64,000 nucleotides of DNA from Porphyromonas sp. (GTDB lineage: Bacteria > Bacteroidota > Bacteroidia > Bacteroidales > Porphyromonadaceae). Numbering within the stretch: position 1 is the stretch's first letter; every line of letters starts with the position of its first letter. The notes under the pieces are model-generated. The model did no database searches, had not been told where the DNA came from, and saw only the letters and a program-made list of their open reading frames with translations. Position numbers and translations under genes: made by a program. The DNA lies in NCBI RefSeq assembly GCF_030529325.1, contig NZ_JAUMXC010000003.1:1-64000 (forward strand). The letters run 5' to 3'. Below are positions 17,010-27,285 of this stretch, one piece after another.

Positions 17010-18335
17010 ATGGCCAAGAAAAACTACGTGCTTGACACTAATGTCATTCTGCATGAGTACAAGTGTATCCAAAACTTTGAGGACAATGATCTCTTTGTGC
17101 CCATAACGGTATTGGAGGAGCTGGACAGATTCAAAAAAGGCTCCGAAGAGATACACTTCAATGCACGTGCTTTCACTCGCCTGCTGGACGAGAAGGCCTC
17201 CGGGGCACTCCTTACCGACGGGGTCGTCATCAATGAGGATGGGGGACGCCTGTCGATACTTACCGAAGGGTTGTTTGACCCGAGAGTCAAGGCCGCCTTT
17301 GTGGGAGATCGCGCCGACCACCGTATACTCTCCGCAGCTCTTACACTCGCAGACAAAGACAAGACCAAGCCGACAATCCTCGTCACCAAGGATGTCAACC
17401 TGCGTATCAAAGCCCTCTCGCTGGGCATGAAGGCAGAGGACTACACTTCCGACAAGATCGCCGATACCAACACATTCAGTGGCTTGCATTGTGAGGTCGG
17501 AGGTATCTCACCGGACATCATCGACAGCATTTATAAGGAAAAGAACGAAGGTGTAAGCCTGTCAGACCTCTCCCTGCCGTTTGACCCCATACCCAATCAG
17601 ACATTTATCCTCAACAGTGGGCAAAACTCCGTGCTCGCAAGAGTCAGTGCGGACAAAGAGACTGTCCACGCAGTAGAGAAAAAGACCTTGTCCGGCATCA
17701 CGCCCCGCAATGCAGAGCAGACATTTGCATTTGAAGTACTCACAGATCCTGACATTTCGCTCATAGCCCTCACAGGTACGGCAGGTACAGGCAAGACGCT
17801 GCTTGCACTGGCTGCTGCTCTTTCGATGATCGATGAGTACCAACACATCTATCTGGCTCGACCCATCGTTTCGCTGGCCAACAAAGACTTGGGCTTCCTT
17901 CCGGGAGACTACAAGCAAAAGGTACAGCCCTATATGCAACCTCTCTTTGACAATCTCAACGTCATCAAGGCCCAACTCGCAGGTAACCATACCCGCCTGA
18001 GAGAGATAGACGCCATGCTCACAGATGAAAAACTCATCATCGAAGCCCTCGCATACATACGTGGCCGTAGCCTTGCCAATGTCATCTGTATCGTGGATGA
18101 GTCTCAAAACCTCACACCGCAGGAGATCAAGACCATCATCACCCGCGCCGGCGAAAACGCCAAGATGATATTCACAGGAGACATCTATCAGATAGACTCT
18201 CCTTACCTCGACTCCCGCAGTAACGGTCTGGCATACATGATCGAGCGCATGAAGGGAGAAGACTTCTTTGCCCATGTCAATCTCGTACAGGGAGAGAGAT
18301 CTCGTCTCAGCGATATAGCAGCAAAAAAACTATGA
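17010..18335 (+). CDS. PhoH-family ATPase with N-terminal PIN domain
   Basis: A 441-residue cytoplasmic protein of the PhoH2 type, which joins a PIN ribonuclease domain to a PhoH RecA-like ATPase. Related proteins act on RNA as helicase-nucleases. The PIN domain starts YVLDTNVILHEY (acidic residue Asp8) and includes a second acidic cluster (DRADHRILSAA). The ATPase half shows Walker A in LTGTAGTGKTLLALAAAL and Walker B in VICIVDESQNLTPQE, then IFTGDIYQID. It appears to be a single gene, followed by the carboxyltransferase gene 77 bases downstream. Confidence 0.94.
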   Translation: MAKKNYVLDTNVILHEYKCIQNFEDNDLFVPITVLEELDRFKKGSEEIHFNARAFTRLLDEKASGALLTDGVVINEDGGRLSILTEGLFDPRVKAAFVGDRADHRILSAALTLADKDKTKPTILVTKDVNLRIKALSLGMKAEDYTSDKIADTNTFSGLHCEVGGISPDIIDSIYKEKNEGVSLSDLSLPFDPIPNQTFILNSGQNSVLARVSADKETVHAVEKKTLSGITPRNAEQTFAFEVLTDPDISLIALTGTAGTGKTLLALAAALSMIDEYQHIYLARPIVSLANKDLGFLPGDYKQKVQPYMQPLFDNLNVIKAQLAGNHTRLREIDAMLTDEKLIIEALAYIRGRSLANVICIVDESQNLTPQEIKTIITRAGENAKMIFTGDIYQIDSPYLDSRSNGLAYMIERMKGEDFFAHVNLVQGERSRLSDIAAKKL

Positions 18336-18412
18336 CACCTCCCCTCCCGCCCGGGGAAATGCGTGAGGCGGTGTCCTATACATAACATTTTACGATCATT
18401 TTATACATTGGT

Positions 18413-20272
18413 ATGAAGAAAAAGTCTATCAAGTTCAGTCTCATTTACAGAGACATGTTCCAATCCTCAGGTAAGTACCAGCCTCGAGCTGACCAACTCG
18501 CACGCATAGCTCCTCTCATCGTGGAGATGGGATGCTTCTCTAGAGTGGAAACCAACGGGGGAGCTTTTGAACAAGTCAACCTCCTCTACGGAGAAAACCC
18601 CAACAAGGCGGTACGCACCTTTACCAAACCCCTCAAAGACGCAGGCATCCAGACACATATGCTTGACCGTGGTCTCAACGGTCTCCGTATGTATCCTGTT
18701 CCGGCCGATGTGCGTCGTCTCATGTACAAAGTCAAGAAGGCTCAAGGTGTAGATATCACACGTATCTTCTGCGGTCTCAACGACGTCCGCAACATCATCC
18801 CTTCGATCAAGTACGCCAAGGAAGCAGGCATGATACCTCAGGCGACACTCTGTATCACTCACTCTCCTATCCATACGGTAGAGTACTACTTCAACATAGC
18901 ATCCCAACTCATCGAAGCCGGTGCTCCGGAGATCTGTCTCAAAGACATGGCAGGTATCGGCCGCCCTGCGACTCTCGGTAAGATAGTCAAGGCAATCAAG
19001 GACAAGTACCCCGATGTGATCATCGAGTATCATGGCCACACAGGTCCCGGTTTTTCAGTGGCTTCGATGCTGGAAGTCTGTCGCAACGGTGCAGACATCG
19101 TGGACGTGGCTATCGAACCTCTTGCATGGGGAAAGATCCATCCCGACGTGATCACCATACAAGCGATGCTCAAGGATGCAGGCTTCGATGTGCCTGAGAT
19201 CAACATGAATGCATACATGAAAGCTCGTGCGCTCACGCAGGAGTTCATCGATGATTTCCTCGGCTACTTCATGGACGACAACAACCTCAAGATGTCTTCG
19301 CTACTCGTAGGTTGCGGCCTCCCCGGAGGTATGATGGGATCCATGATGGCAGACCTCAAGGGGGTACACGCAGGTATCAACATGCATCACCGCAGCAACG
19401 GCACTCCCGAACTATCTATCGATGATCTCCTTGTCAAGCTCTTCCAGGAGGTAGAGTATGTATGGCCTAAGCTCGGCTATCCTCCTCTCGTGACTCCTTT
19501 CAGCCAATACGTCAAGAACGTAGCTCTCATGAATGTCTACAACATGGAACGTGGCGAAGGACGTTGGCAGGCTATCGACCCCAACACTTGGGACATGATC
19601 CTTGGTAAGGCAGGACGCCTACCCGGTCCTCTTGCTCCTGAGATTGTCGAGCTGGCAAAGGAAAAAGGCTATGAGTTTACGGATGCCGATCCTCAGAGCA
19701 ACTTCCCCGACAAGTTGGATGAGTACCGTGAGGAGATGAAGCGAGAAGGTTGGGAACTTGGTGAAGATGATGAAGAACTCTTCGAGCTCGCCATGCACGA
19801 CCGCCAATATCGTGACTACAAGAGCGGTGTGGCTAAGGAACGCTTCTACAATGACCTCAACAAGCTCAAAGATGCCAAGATGGCAGAACAAGGTCTCAAC
19901 CCCGAAGATATCAAGGCAGTCAAGAGAGCGAAGTATGTCGCGGTCACTGCTCCCGCATCGGGACAAGTATTCTGGGATGTGGATATGGACGATCGTTCTG
20001 CAATGCCTATGGAGGGCACATCATTCAGAGCCGGTAGCAAGATATGCTTCATCATGACTCCGATGGCTTATACCGAAAGTGTCTATACCTATATCTCCGG
20101 TCGCATCCGCGAGGTAGTGGTACAACAAGGCGGGACGGTACGCAAGGGCGATGTCATCGCTTATCTCGATGAGGTAGAGGATTTCTTGCCCGAAGAGACT
20201 CCAAAGACTGACAAAGTGAAGCGTGTAGAGAACACACCTTACGTCTCCAAGCCTCGCGCCAACAAGAAGTAA
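18413..20272 (+). CDS. Oxaloacetate decarboxylase/pyruvate carboxylase-type carboxyltransferase lacking the biotin lysine
   Basis: A 619-residue protein of the OadA/PycB family. The carboxyltransferase TIM barrel keeps the metal and catalytic residues: RDMFQSS (Asp14), the lysine of ICLKDMAGIG, and the HxH of IEYHGHTGPG. The conserved PYC_OADA domain follows (PPLVTPFSQYVKN, MILGKAGRLPGP). The C-terminal biotinyl-like domain is present, but the MKM site reads PMAYTE with Ala552 where the biotin lysine should be. It may work with a separate biotin carrier, or may have another role. A terminator follows. It is probably a single-gene unit. Confidence 0.88.
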   Translation: MKKKSIKFSLIYRDMFQSSGKYQPRADQLARIAPLIVEMGCFSRVETNGGAFEQVNLLYGENPNKAVRTFTKPLKDAGIQTHMLDRGLNGLRMYPVPADVRRLMYKVKKAQGVDITRIFCGLNDVRNIIPSIKYAKEAGMIPQATLCITHSPIHTVEYYFNIASQLIEAGAPEICLKDMAGIGRPATLGKIVKAIKDKYPDVIIEYHGHTGPGFSVASMLEVCRNGADIVDVAIEPLAWGKIHPDVITIQAMLKDAGFDVPEINMNAYMKARALTQEFIDDFLGYFMDDNNLKMSSLLVGCGLPGGMMGSMMADLKGVHAGINMHHRSNGTPELSIDDLLVKLFQEVEYVWPKLGYPPLVTPFSQYVKNVALMNVYNMERGEGRWQAIDPNTWDMILGKAGRLPGPLAPEIVELAKEKGYEFTDADPQSNFPDKLDEYREEMKREGWELGEDDEELFELAMHDRQYRDYKSGVAKERFYNDLNKLKDAKMAEQGLNPEDIKAVKRAKYVAVTAPASGQVFWDVDMDDRSAMPMEGTSFRAGSKICFIMTPMAYTESVYTYISGRIREVVVQQGGTVRKGDVIAYLDEVEDFLPEETPKTDKVKRVENTPYVSKPRANKK

Positions 20273-20293
20273 CCCTTCCCGAAAAGTAATAAA

Positions 20294-20344
20294 TCTGCGG
20301 AGCAGATGGTCATAAGGGCCATCTGCTCCGCCGATCTTTTTGTC
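20294..20344 (+). terminator. Terminator of the carboxyltransferase gene
   Basis: GCGGAGCAGATGG pairs with CCATCTGCTCCGC around an 8-9 base loop, followed by CGATCTTTTT. It begins 22 bases past the stop codon. Confidence 0.85.
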
Positions 20345-20505
20345 CCGGCTGATAGAAAAGAACACCTTACCCGATATATAACTCAGGAAAGACGGCTCAA
20401 CAATTCTCCGAAGAAAAGACATACTTCTCTCGCAATCAATATGCCTGCTTTGATGAATCAAGTCGGACAACTTTTTCACCGCCCCATCGCTTTATGAAAA
20501 ATCAC

Positions 20506-20513
20506 TACATTTG
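20506..20513 (+). promoter_or_regulatory. Bacteroidota -7 box for the feoB operon
   Basis: TACATTTG matches TAnnTTTG, 39 bases upstream of the DtxR/FeoA start. No clear -33 TTTG. Overlap with a metal-regulator site cannot be judged. Confidence 0.5.
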
Positions 20514-20552
20514 TATGAAGATAGCGGTCCAATACCGACACCTTATTGATAT

Positions 20553-21569
20553 ATGGAAAAACTGATTATAGCTTTACTTGTCATCGTAGTACTTTTCCTT
20601 GTCGCCTTGGCATGGGACCTGTACCGCAGGCTCAAAGGCAAGCGAGAAGCAGAGCACTATATAGAGGACATCCTCAAACACTTTTTCTCCCGCAACAAGG
20701 AAGCATGGACGCTGGAGGACATCCGAGTATGGAAAAGCATCGATGAGGAGACCCTCCGAAAGTACCTCAGGATAGCAGAGCGTCGCGGATGGGTACATCT
20801 TACCGGTTCCTACGACAACATCGTCGTAATCACTCCTGCGGGTCTGACTTATGGTTCTCAGATGTCCCGAGCTCACCGTATCTATGAGCGTTATCTGGCT
20901 GAAAGGACGAGTTATCCCAAGGATGAGTGGCATCCTCGTGCCGAACTCAAGGAGCACATCCTCACCCCGACCGAGGTCGAAGAGATGAGCCGGAGTCTGG
21001 GACACCCCCTCTTTGACCCCAGTGGAGAGCCCATACCACCCAGAGTGGGAGGACTACCCGATTTTCAGTTCATAGCATTGGACGAAATCACCGACACCGA
21101 TACCATATACACCGTGGCAGCCTTGCCCGATGACGAAAAAGAAAGAGTTCTTGCCTTTTCTCGTCAAGGACTCATCGTAGGCGCTCTCGTCAAGGTGGAA
21201 AGCATAGGACATACAGCACGGCTCGTGGTAGAGGGACAGACCATCGAAGTCCCCGAGCACTGGCAACCTCACGTACTGCTGAAACACAAAGAGACAGATA
21301 CGCCTCTGCCGGAGGGACTCATACCTCTGTCAAAGCTCAAACCCGGAGAACGTGCCGTCATCGTACGGCTCAAGTCAGTCATCATTGGAGAGAAGCGCAG
21401 GCGACTCTCGGACTTGGGATTTGTCAAGGGTGGAGAGGTAAGTGTCTACATGGGCAGTCCTTTGGGGCATCCCGTAGCTTATCTAATACGTGACACGGCG
21501 ATAGCCCTACGTCGTGACCAGTCGGATCATATCCTTGTCCAACCATTGGATCAGACAAAGGAGGCATAA
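20553..21569 (+). CDS. Membrane-anchored DtxR/MntR-type regulator fused to FeoA domains
   Basis: A 338-residue protein. Residues 3-21 form a strong transmembrane helix ([17 protein letters not shown]). The DtxR-type winged helix and dimerisation domain follow. By alignment the metal residues are His35, Glu38, His108, Glu112, His127, Glu131, Glu134 and His135. Glu131 replaces the DtxR cysteine, as in manganese-responsive MntR. Two SH3-like FeoA domains follow (about 165-245 and 257-332). It probably senses Fe(II) or Mn(II) and controls or assists the FeoB transporter 14 bases downstream. A membrane-tethered member of this family is unusual. The start at 20553 is supported by the close fit to the promoter. 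Confidence 0.82.
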   Translation: MEKLIIALLVIVVLFLVALAWDLYRRLKGKREAEHYIEDILKHFFSRNKEAWTLEDIRVWKSIDEETLRKYLRIAERRGWVHLTGSYDNIVVITPAGLTYGSQMSRAHRIYERYLAERTSYPKDEWHPRAELKEHILTPTEVEEMSRSLGHPLFDPSGEPIPPRVGGLPDFQFIALDEITDTDTIYTVAALPDDEKERVLAFSRQGLIVGALVKVESIGHTARLVVEGQTIEVPEHWQPHVLLKHKETDTPLPEGLIPLSKLKPGERAVIVRLKSVIIGEKRRRLSDLGFVKGGEVSVYMGSPLGHPVAYLIRDTAIALRRDQSDHILVQPLDQTKEA

Positions 21570-21583
21570 CATCTACGATCAGA

Positions 21584-23743
21584 ATGCAAACAGAACGACA
21601 GACAAAGAAAATGCTTGTCCGCACAGGCAAAAAAGCGGAGTCGGCAGATCTCAGAATAGCTCTCGCAGGTAACCCGAACACAGGGAAAAGTACAGTGTTC
21701 AACTACCTCACGGGATTACGTCAGCATACGGGCAACTGGCCGGGCAAGACGGTAGCCAAAGCCGAGGGTAGTTTTGTCTACAACAACAAAAAATACGACA
21801 TCGTCGATCTTCCGGGGACATACTCCCTGCTATCGACATCCGAAGATGAGGAGATCGCTCGCGACTTCATCCTCTTCGGCTCTCCGGACGTGACTCTCAT
21901 CGTCTCGGACGCTACACGACTCGAGCGCAACCTCAACCTCATCCTGCAGATACTCGAGATAACGGATCGAGCCATACTCATAGTCAATCTGATCGACGAA
22001 GCCCAACGCAACGGCATATCCGTAGACACAGAGGCATTGAGCAAAAGGCTCAGCATCCCTGTAGTAGGGGCTTCTGCTCGTTCGGGCGAAGGCATGGACA
22101 TCCTCCTCCAAGAGGTGGACAAGCTCATCTCTCAGGAAGAGATCACACCTCCGGCACGTATCACAAAATTTCAGGGTGTACAGTCCGAGATCATCACCTC
22201 TCTGACCGAACAACTTGAGTCGCTCTTTCCCGGTATCCCCAATGCTCGTTGGCTCGCGCTCCGTCTCCTCGATGGGGACGAAAAGATAAGGAAAGCCCTA
22301 AAAGACGGAGACTTCGGTCGGGCAGAAGGGATAGACACCTTCCTCGACACGGCTGACCGATGGCGTTGGGAAGTGGGCGAAGATCTCCATGATCACATCA
22401 CCGAAGCAGTGTATGCCGAAGCTCAAAAGATCACCGAAGAAGTCGTAACCTTCCACCACAAGGAACGCAACATGCGTTTCGACATCAAACTCGATCGTAT
22501 ATTGACAAGCAAAATCTGGGGCTTCCCTATCATGCTCCTCATGCTGGCAACTGTCTTGTGGCTTACGATAAAGGGTTCCAACTATCCTTCGCAGTGGCTC
22601 TCCGACCTCCTCGTCGGTTGGCTTCATCCGTTATTGAAAACATCGTTGGGAGGATTTCTTCCCACAACATTGGTCGGCTTCCTCGTGGATGGTGTCTACC
22701 TAACCACCGCTTGGGTCGTGTCCGTCATGCTACCACCGATGGCGATATTTTTCCCCTTGTTTACACTCCTTGAGGACTTTGGTTACCTCCCTCGTGTGGC
22801 TTTCAATCTCGATGAGCTCTTCCGTCGCAGTGGAGCTCACGGCAAGCAGGCGCTTACGATGACTATGGGATTTGGATGCAATGCCGCCGGAGTCGTCGCA
22901 ACACGCATCATCGACAGTCCTCGCGAACGCCTCATTGCCATCCTGACCAACAACTTCTCTCTCTGCAACGGACGATGGCCGACACAGATCATGCTGGCAA
23001 CGATATTTATCTCCACCGTCGTACCTCCTGCGATAAGCTCGGTGGCGAGCATCGGTGCCGTCCTCCTCATAGCGTTACTGGGTATCCTTATGATGTTTTT
23101 AAGCTCCCTTTTTCTATCCCATACCATGCTGAAAGGGACGGTCTCTACATTCAACCTCGAACTCCCACCTTACCGACCACCCAAGATACTGCAAGTCCTC
23201 TACACTTCACTCATAGACCGCACACTTATCGTCCTCTGGAGAGCCATCATGTTTGCAGCACCGGCAGGAGCCTTTATATGGTTGTTGTGCAACATCATGA
23301 TCGGAGATACTTCGATTGCAGAGTGGTTGATCGAGAGCATGGACGGATTCGGACTCTTTGTCGGGCTCAACGGCGTGATCCTCCTTGCCTACATCATCGC
23401 GATCCCGGCCAACGAGATAGTTATCCCTACCGTACTCATGCTGACGATCCTCAGCGTCCCTTCGCTCGGAGGTATGGGCGAAGGTGCGGGAGTCCTCGTG
23501 GGCGAAGAGTCTTTCGATGCCATAGAGATGATCCTGCGTACAGGAGGATGGACGACACTCACTGCCGTAAATGTCATGCTCTTCAGCCTCTTGCACAATC
23601 CTTGTAGCACGACCATATACACGATATACAAAGAAACCGGAAGCATCAAGTGGACGATCGTGTCTGTCCTCCTTCCCCTCGTGATCGGTTTCGTCACGAT
23701 CACGGCCGTGACATTGGTATGGAGACTCGTCACAATCCTTTAA
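21584..23743 (+). CDS. feoB: FeoB-type divalent metal transporter
   Basis: A 719-residue inner-membrane transporter with a cytoplasmic G domain. G1 is [18 protein letters not shown]3 is DLPGTYSL and G4 is NLID. A helical GDI-like domain follows, then a membrane part with two Gate regions ([21 protein letters not shown] and [14 protein letters not shown], the first quoted in part) and conserved cysteines in FGCNAAGV and SLCNGRWP. FeoB usually imports Fe(II). In Porphyromonas gingivalis one of two FeoB proteins is reported to take up manganese, so the metal here is open. It lies between the DtxR/FeoA gene and a CDF transporter in one operon. Confidence 0.95.
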   Translation: MQTERQTKKMLVRTGKKAESADLRIALAGNPNTGKSTVFNYLTGLRQHTGNWPGKTVAKAEGSFVYNNKKYDIVDLPGTYSLLSTSEDEEIARDFILFGSPDVTLIVSDATRLERNLNLILQILEITDRAILIVNLIDEAQRNGISVDTEALSKRLSIPVVGASARSGEGMDILLQEVDKLISQEEITPPARITKFQGVQSEIITSLTEQLESLFPGIPNARWLALRLLDGDEKIRKALKDGDFGRAEGIDTFLDTADRWRWEVGEDLHDHITEAVYAEAQKITEEVVTFHHKERNMRFDIKLDRILTSKIWGFPIMLLMLATVLWLTIKGSNYPSQWLSDLLVGWLHPLLKTSLGGFLPTTLVGFLVDGVYLTTAWVVSVMLPPMAIFFPLFTLLEDFGYLPRVAFNLDELFRRSGAHGKQALTMTMGFGCNAAGVVATRIIDSPRERLIAILTNNFSLCNGRWPTQIMLATIFISTVVPPAISSVASIGAVLLIALLGILMMFLSSLFLSHTMLKGTVSTFNLELPPYRPPKILQVLYTSLIDRTLIVLWRAIMFAAPAGAFIWLLCNIMIGDTSIAEWLIESMDGFGLFVGLNGVILLAYIIAIPANEIVIPTVLMLTILSVPSLGGMGEGAGVLVGEESFDAIEMILRTGGWTTLTAVNVMLFSLLHNPCSTTIYTIYKETGSIKWTIVSVLLPLVIGFVTITAVTLVWRLVTIL

Positions 23744-23755
23744 GAGCAAAGACAA

Positions 23756-24658
23756 ATGGATAAAAAGCTCAAAGTAACCCTCATCGGAAGCATCGTCAAT
23801 CTCATCCTGCCACCACTCAAGTTTGTCGCAGGTGTCATCTGGCACAGTAACGCCCTCATCGCCGATGCCATCCACTCCGTTTCCGACCTCCTTTCGGATC
23901 TCGTTGTCTACATCTTCCTCTCCGTGGCACGCAAGCCAAGAGACAAAAATCACGACTACGGACACGGCAAATATGAGACCCTTGCGACATTTTTCATCGC
24001 ACTGATGCTCATCATCGTAGGGTGTTTCATCGCCGGCAGTGCGATACGTACTGTGATGCTGTATTTCGAAGAAGGGATCTTGCCCGAACGCCCCGGGATC
24101 GTCGCACTCATAGCTGCCTTTATCTCGATATTTCTCAAGGAAATACTCTTTCGTATCACCCGCAAGGTAGCCATCGATACCCATAGCGATGCCGTCATGG
24201 CCAATGCCTGGCACCACAGAAGTGATGCATACTCATCGATAGCGACACTCCTCGGGATTGCCGGTGCGATATTTTTTGGAGGAGTAGGGTTGTTGCTTGA
24301 GCCTGTTGCAGCCTTCGTCGTCGGGCTCTTCATCATCAAGGTAGGGGTAGATCTTGGCCTGCCCGCCATACAAGTCCTCACCGATGCCAGCCTCACCGAT
24401 CATACCGAGGAAGAGATACTCAACATCATACGCACAGTCCCCGAGGTCGAAGACCCGCACAACCTCCGCACACGCCTCATAGGCAAAGACTATGCCATCG
24501 AAGTGGACGTGCGTACCAACGGAGACAAGACCGTCCATGAGGCTCACGAACTCACAGAGATCATCGAACAAAAACTCCGAAAAAGGTTTGGCAAGACGAC
24601 ACACATCGTCATCCACGTCGAGCCCCTCAAGCCCTATCGTCATGCGCCGTACAGGTAA
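23756..24658 (+). CDS. Cation diffusion facilitator (CDF) transporter
   Basis: A 300-residue inner-membrane efflux protein that exchanges a divalent metal (Zn, Fe or Mn) for protons. About six hydrophobic segments are seen. The TM2 metal site is in [17 protein letters not shown] and the TM5 site in [12 protein letters not shown]. The C-terminal cytoplasmic domain has the CDF fold ([27 protein letters not shown]). It starts 12 bases after feoB and overlaps rnhB by 17 bases. An exporter beside a FeoB importer and a DtxR-type sensor fits control of one metal pool, probably iron or manganese, by inference from context. Confidence 0.93.
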   Translation: MDKKLKVTLIGSIVNLILPPLKFVAGVIWHSNALIADAIHSVSDLLSDLVVYIFLSVARKPRDKNHDYGHGKYETLATFFIALMLIIVGCFIAGSAIRTVMLYFEEGILPERPGIVALIAAFISIFLKEILFRITRKVAIDTHSDAVMANAWHHRSDAYSSIATLLGIAGAIFFGGVGLLLEPVAAFVVGLFIIKVGVDLGLPAIQVLTDASLTDHTEEEILNIIRTVPEVEDPHNLRTRLIGKDYAIEVDVRTNGDKTVHEAHELTEIIEQKLRKRFGKTTHIVIHVEPLKPYRHAPYR

Positions 24659-25277
24659 GACCGAGGCTGCCCTACCCTCACGACTCATCGCCACACGTCT
24701 CGAAGCAGGTTGTGACGAAGCCGGCAGAGGTTGTCTCGCAGGCCCTGTCGTGGCGGCAGCCGTGATACTCCCTCCCGATCTCATCATCCCCGGGCTGGAT
24801 GACTCGAAAAAGCTCACCGAAGCCAGACGCCTCGCACTCCGCGAAATCATCATCGAGAAAGCCCTCGACCATGCCGTCGCTATCGTATCTCCGCAAGAGA
24901 TAGACCGGATCAACATCCTACAAGCCTCTTTTGTCGCCATGACCCGAGCGGTCGAATCACTGAAAATAACACCCGAACACCTGCTGATCGACGGCAACCG
25001 CTTCCGTAGTACGACAACGATCCCTCACACATGTATCGTCAAAGGAGACGGCAAGATTGCTTCGATAGCAGCCGCCTCCGTCCTTGCCAAGACGACAAGG
25101 GACGAGTACATGAAAGACCTTGCCAAGGATTTTCCTCACTATGGCTGGGAACAAAATGCAGGCTATCCTACACAAAAACACCTCGAAGCCCTTCACACCC
25201 ACGGCATCACGCCTCATCACCGCAGGAGCTTCGGTCCATGCCAACCCACCCTATTCGATCTGATGGGAGAGGGGTAA
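24642..25277 (+). CDS. rnhB: Ribonuclease HII
   Basis: A 211-residue enzyme that cuts the RNA strand of RNA-DNA hybrids and removes single ribonucleotides from DNA. The start at 24642 ([18 protein letters not shown]) gives the usual length; the frame stays open 150 bases further upstream inside the CDF gene. Catalytic motifs are [19 protein letters not shown] (Asp, Glu), LIDGNRF (Asp) and the late [16 protein letters not shown]. It overlaps the CDF gene by 17 bases and closes the metal operon. Confidence 0.95.
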   Translation: MRRTGKTEAALPSRLIATRLEAGCDEAGRGCLAGPVVAAAVILPPDLIIPGLDDSKKLTEARRLALREIIIEKALDHAVAIVSPQEIDRINILQASFVAMTRAVESLKITPEHLLIDGNRFRSTTTIPHTCIVKGDGKIASIAAASVLAKTTRDEYMKDLAKDFPHYGWEQNAGYPTQKHLEALHTHGITPHHRRSFGPCQPTLFDLMGEG

Positions 25278-25475
25278 TCATCTCAAAAACCTACCATTAA
25301 ACAGTCATCTTATCGGCATCTGTCTCGATTCCGGTCTCACCATGCACGCTCAATAGGGCAGGTACAGATACTGCGCCAGACGAGCAAGAAGCGACGACGT
25401 ATCGCTTTCGAGTCCGGCTCCTGAGAGCGATCTACCTCTACAATTTATTACAACGTGCTGAAAAAAGTCAGACTC

Positions 25476-25570
25476 CTCGAAAAATCAACATGTCTAACTT
25501 GAGAAATTAAGGGGTCTAACTTGATGAAAAAGGTTGTCTAACTTGAGATCGAAGGTTGTCTAACTTGATT
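25476..25570 (+). repeat. Dispersed 22-bp-period repeat, four forward units
   Basis: Four units run in the same direction: 25489-25502 (5' end changed), 25511-25524 (5' end changed), and two perfect GGTTGTCTAACTTGA at 25532-25546 and 25554-25568. Steps are 21-22 bases. The spacer between the last two is GATCGAA, the same as in the copies at 16741 and 40934. No inverted arm is present. Confidence 0.9.
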
Positions 25571-25834
25571 CAGCCCCTTCTACAACGTCTGAAAGCATCA
25601 TACAATCAAAGAGTGTGTCATGATACCCGTCCGAATCTCGGCACAGATGAATTTTGCCCGGAATCAAAGCCATGCAATTTTTACAACGCACGTGTAGTGG
25701 GTTGATATTCGAAGACGGCCTCACATCATGAGATACGACCATGGAGGCAGAGCCATCTTCTTGTCTTTAGAGACGGAGAAAATGCTCCTCGCCTTTTTAT
25801 CCACAAAAGCAAGGTAGGTGTCGAAAGTATTGGT

Positions 25835-25842
25835 TACATTTG
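25835..25842 (+). promoter_or_regulatory. Bacteroidota -7 box for pgk
   Basis: TACATTTG matches TAnnTTTG, 50 bases upstream of pgk. No TTTG is seen at the -33 position. Confidence 0.5.
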
Positions 25843-25892
25843 TATGATAAGACCTGATTGACAGATAGAATAATACACAAAAAATATAGTTT

Positions 25893-27158
25893 ATGGCAAA
25901 TATCGAAAATTTCAATTTCAAAGGGCTACGCACCTTTGTACGTGTGGACTTCAACGTACCACTCGATGACAAGTTCAACATCACCGACGATACCCGCATA
26001 CGCGCGGCACTCCCTACGCTCCACAAGATATTGGGCGATGGTGGCAGGCTCATCCTCGGCTCTCACCTCGGCCGTCCCAAGGGTGTCGAAGAAAAGCATT
26101 CGCTCGCTCACATCAAGGATCAGATATCCAAGGCTTTGGGTGTGGAGGTGAAGTTTGCGCCCGACTGTGTGGGCGAAGAGGCTGTCCGTATGGCTTCGGA
26201 GCTCAAAGACGGTGAGGCACTTCTTCTCGAAAATCTCCGCTTCTATGCCGAAGAAGAAGGCAAGCCTCGTGGTCTTGCAGAGGAGGCGAGTGAAGAGGAA
26301 AAAGCAGCGGCAAAAAAGGCTGTGAAAGAGTCTCAAAAGATCTTTACAAAGAAGCTCGCCGACCTTGCCGATGTGTATGTCAATGATGCTTTCGGCACAG
26401 CACACCGTGCTCATGCTTCGACAGCCCTCATGGCGGACTACTTCGACAAGGATCACAAGATGTTCGGCTACCTCATGGGCAAAGAGGTCGAGGCGGTAAA
26501 GAAGGTGATGAGCGACATCCAACGCCCATTCACCGCAATCATGGGTGGCTCCAAGGTATCAAGCAAAATAGATATCATCGAAAATCTCCTCACCAAGGTG
26601 GACAACCTTATCCTCACAGGGGGTATGACCTACACCTTCTCCAAGGCTCGTGGCGGTAAGATCGGTGTCTCTATCGTGGAGAACGACAAGCTCGACCTCG
26701 CACTCGACATCATCAAGAAGGCTGAAGAGCGTGGAGTGAAACTATTCACCGCAGTGGACACAAAGGCTGCGGATAAGTTCAGCAACGATGCGAATACGCA
26801 GTTCGTGCCATCGAACGACATCCCTGATGGCTGGGAAGGTATGGATATCGGTCCGAAGACAATAGAAATGTTCAGCAATGTCATCAAGGACTCAAAGACC
26901 ATCCTCTGGAACGGACCTACGGGTGTATTCGAGTTCGACAACTTCGGTCATGGCTCTGAGGCTGTGGGTAAGGCGATAGCAGAAGCTACAAAGGCAGGGG
27001 CATTCTCCCTCGTCGGTGGTGGTGACTCCGTGGCTTGCGTCAATAAGTATCACCTTGCAGACAAAGTCTCTTATGTCTCCACAGGTGGCGGCGCACTCCT
27101 CGAAGCGATCGAAGGCAAGCTCCTTCCCGGCATTGCTGCGATAGAAAAACAAATCTAA
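25893..27158 (+). CDS. pgk: Phosphoglycerate kinase
   Basis: A 421-residue glycolytic enzyme that transfers phosphate from 1,3-bisphosphoglycerate to ADP. Signature segments are [81 protein letters not shown] and the late SLVGGGDSV and [15 protein letters not shown]. The length is normal. An Ala/Glu/Lys-rich insertion ([18 protein letters not shown]) between the N-domain strands is typical of Bacteroidota forms. It appears to be transcribed alone. Confidence 0.98.
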   Translation: MANIENFNFKGLRTFVRVDFNVPLDDKFNITDDTRIRAALPTLHKILGDGGRLILGSHLGRPKGVEEKHSLAHIKDQISKALGVEVKFAPDCVGEEAVRMASELKDGEALLLENLRFYAEEEGKPRGLAEEASEEEKAAAKKAVKESQKIFTKKLADLADVYVNDAFGTAHRAHASTALMADYFDKDHKMFGYLMGKEVEAVKKVMSDIQRPFTAIMGGSKVSSKIDIIENLLTKVDNLILTGGMTYTFSKARGGKIGVSIVENDKLDLALDIIKKAEERGVKLFTAVDTKAADKFSNDANTQFVPSNDIPDGWEGMDIGPKTIEMFSNVIKDSKTILWNGPTGVFEFDNFGHGSEAVGKAIAEATKAGAFSLVGGGDSVACVNKYHLADKVSYVSTGGGALLEAIEGKLLPGIAAIEKQI

Positions 27159-27228
27159 CCTAATGAAAAACAGCAGCTAAACACATAAATATAGAAAACA
27201 TCTATACTCATATAGAGGCAGTAGATTG

Positions 27229-27256
27229 TTTGTAATGAAATCTCTATGTACTTTTG
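27229..27256 (+). promoter_or_regulatory. Promoter of the flavodoxin-like gene
   Basis: TTTG (27229-27232) and TACTTTTG (27249-27256) are separated by 16 bases, slightly shorter than the usual Bacteroidota spacing. The start codon lies 29 bases downstream. Confidence 0.55.
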
Positions 27257-27285
27257 TTAAAACCTGATATAATTGAGATTAATGT

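Larger units (their letters stand above)
25278..25892. other. Intergenic region between rnhB and pgk
   Basis: This 615-base gap holds a four-unit copy of the dispersed repeat (25476-25570) and the pgk -7 box (25835-25842). A 60-codon minus-strand frame (25560-25742) with a CxxC and two further cysteines begins inside the repeat border. Its coding status is doubtful. Nothing else is recognised. Confidence 0.55.

Noticed and set aside
24492..24641. N-terminal extension of RNase HII
   Set aside because: It lies inside the CDF gene, has a Ser/Thr-rich shadow composition, and the ATG at 24642 gives the family length.
25476..25570. Simple rho-independent terminator as full explanation of the repeat
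   Set aside because: This copy has only forward units and cannot form the hairpin; copies at 16681 and 56429 lie between divergent genes.
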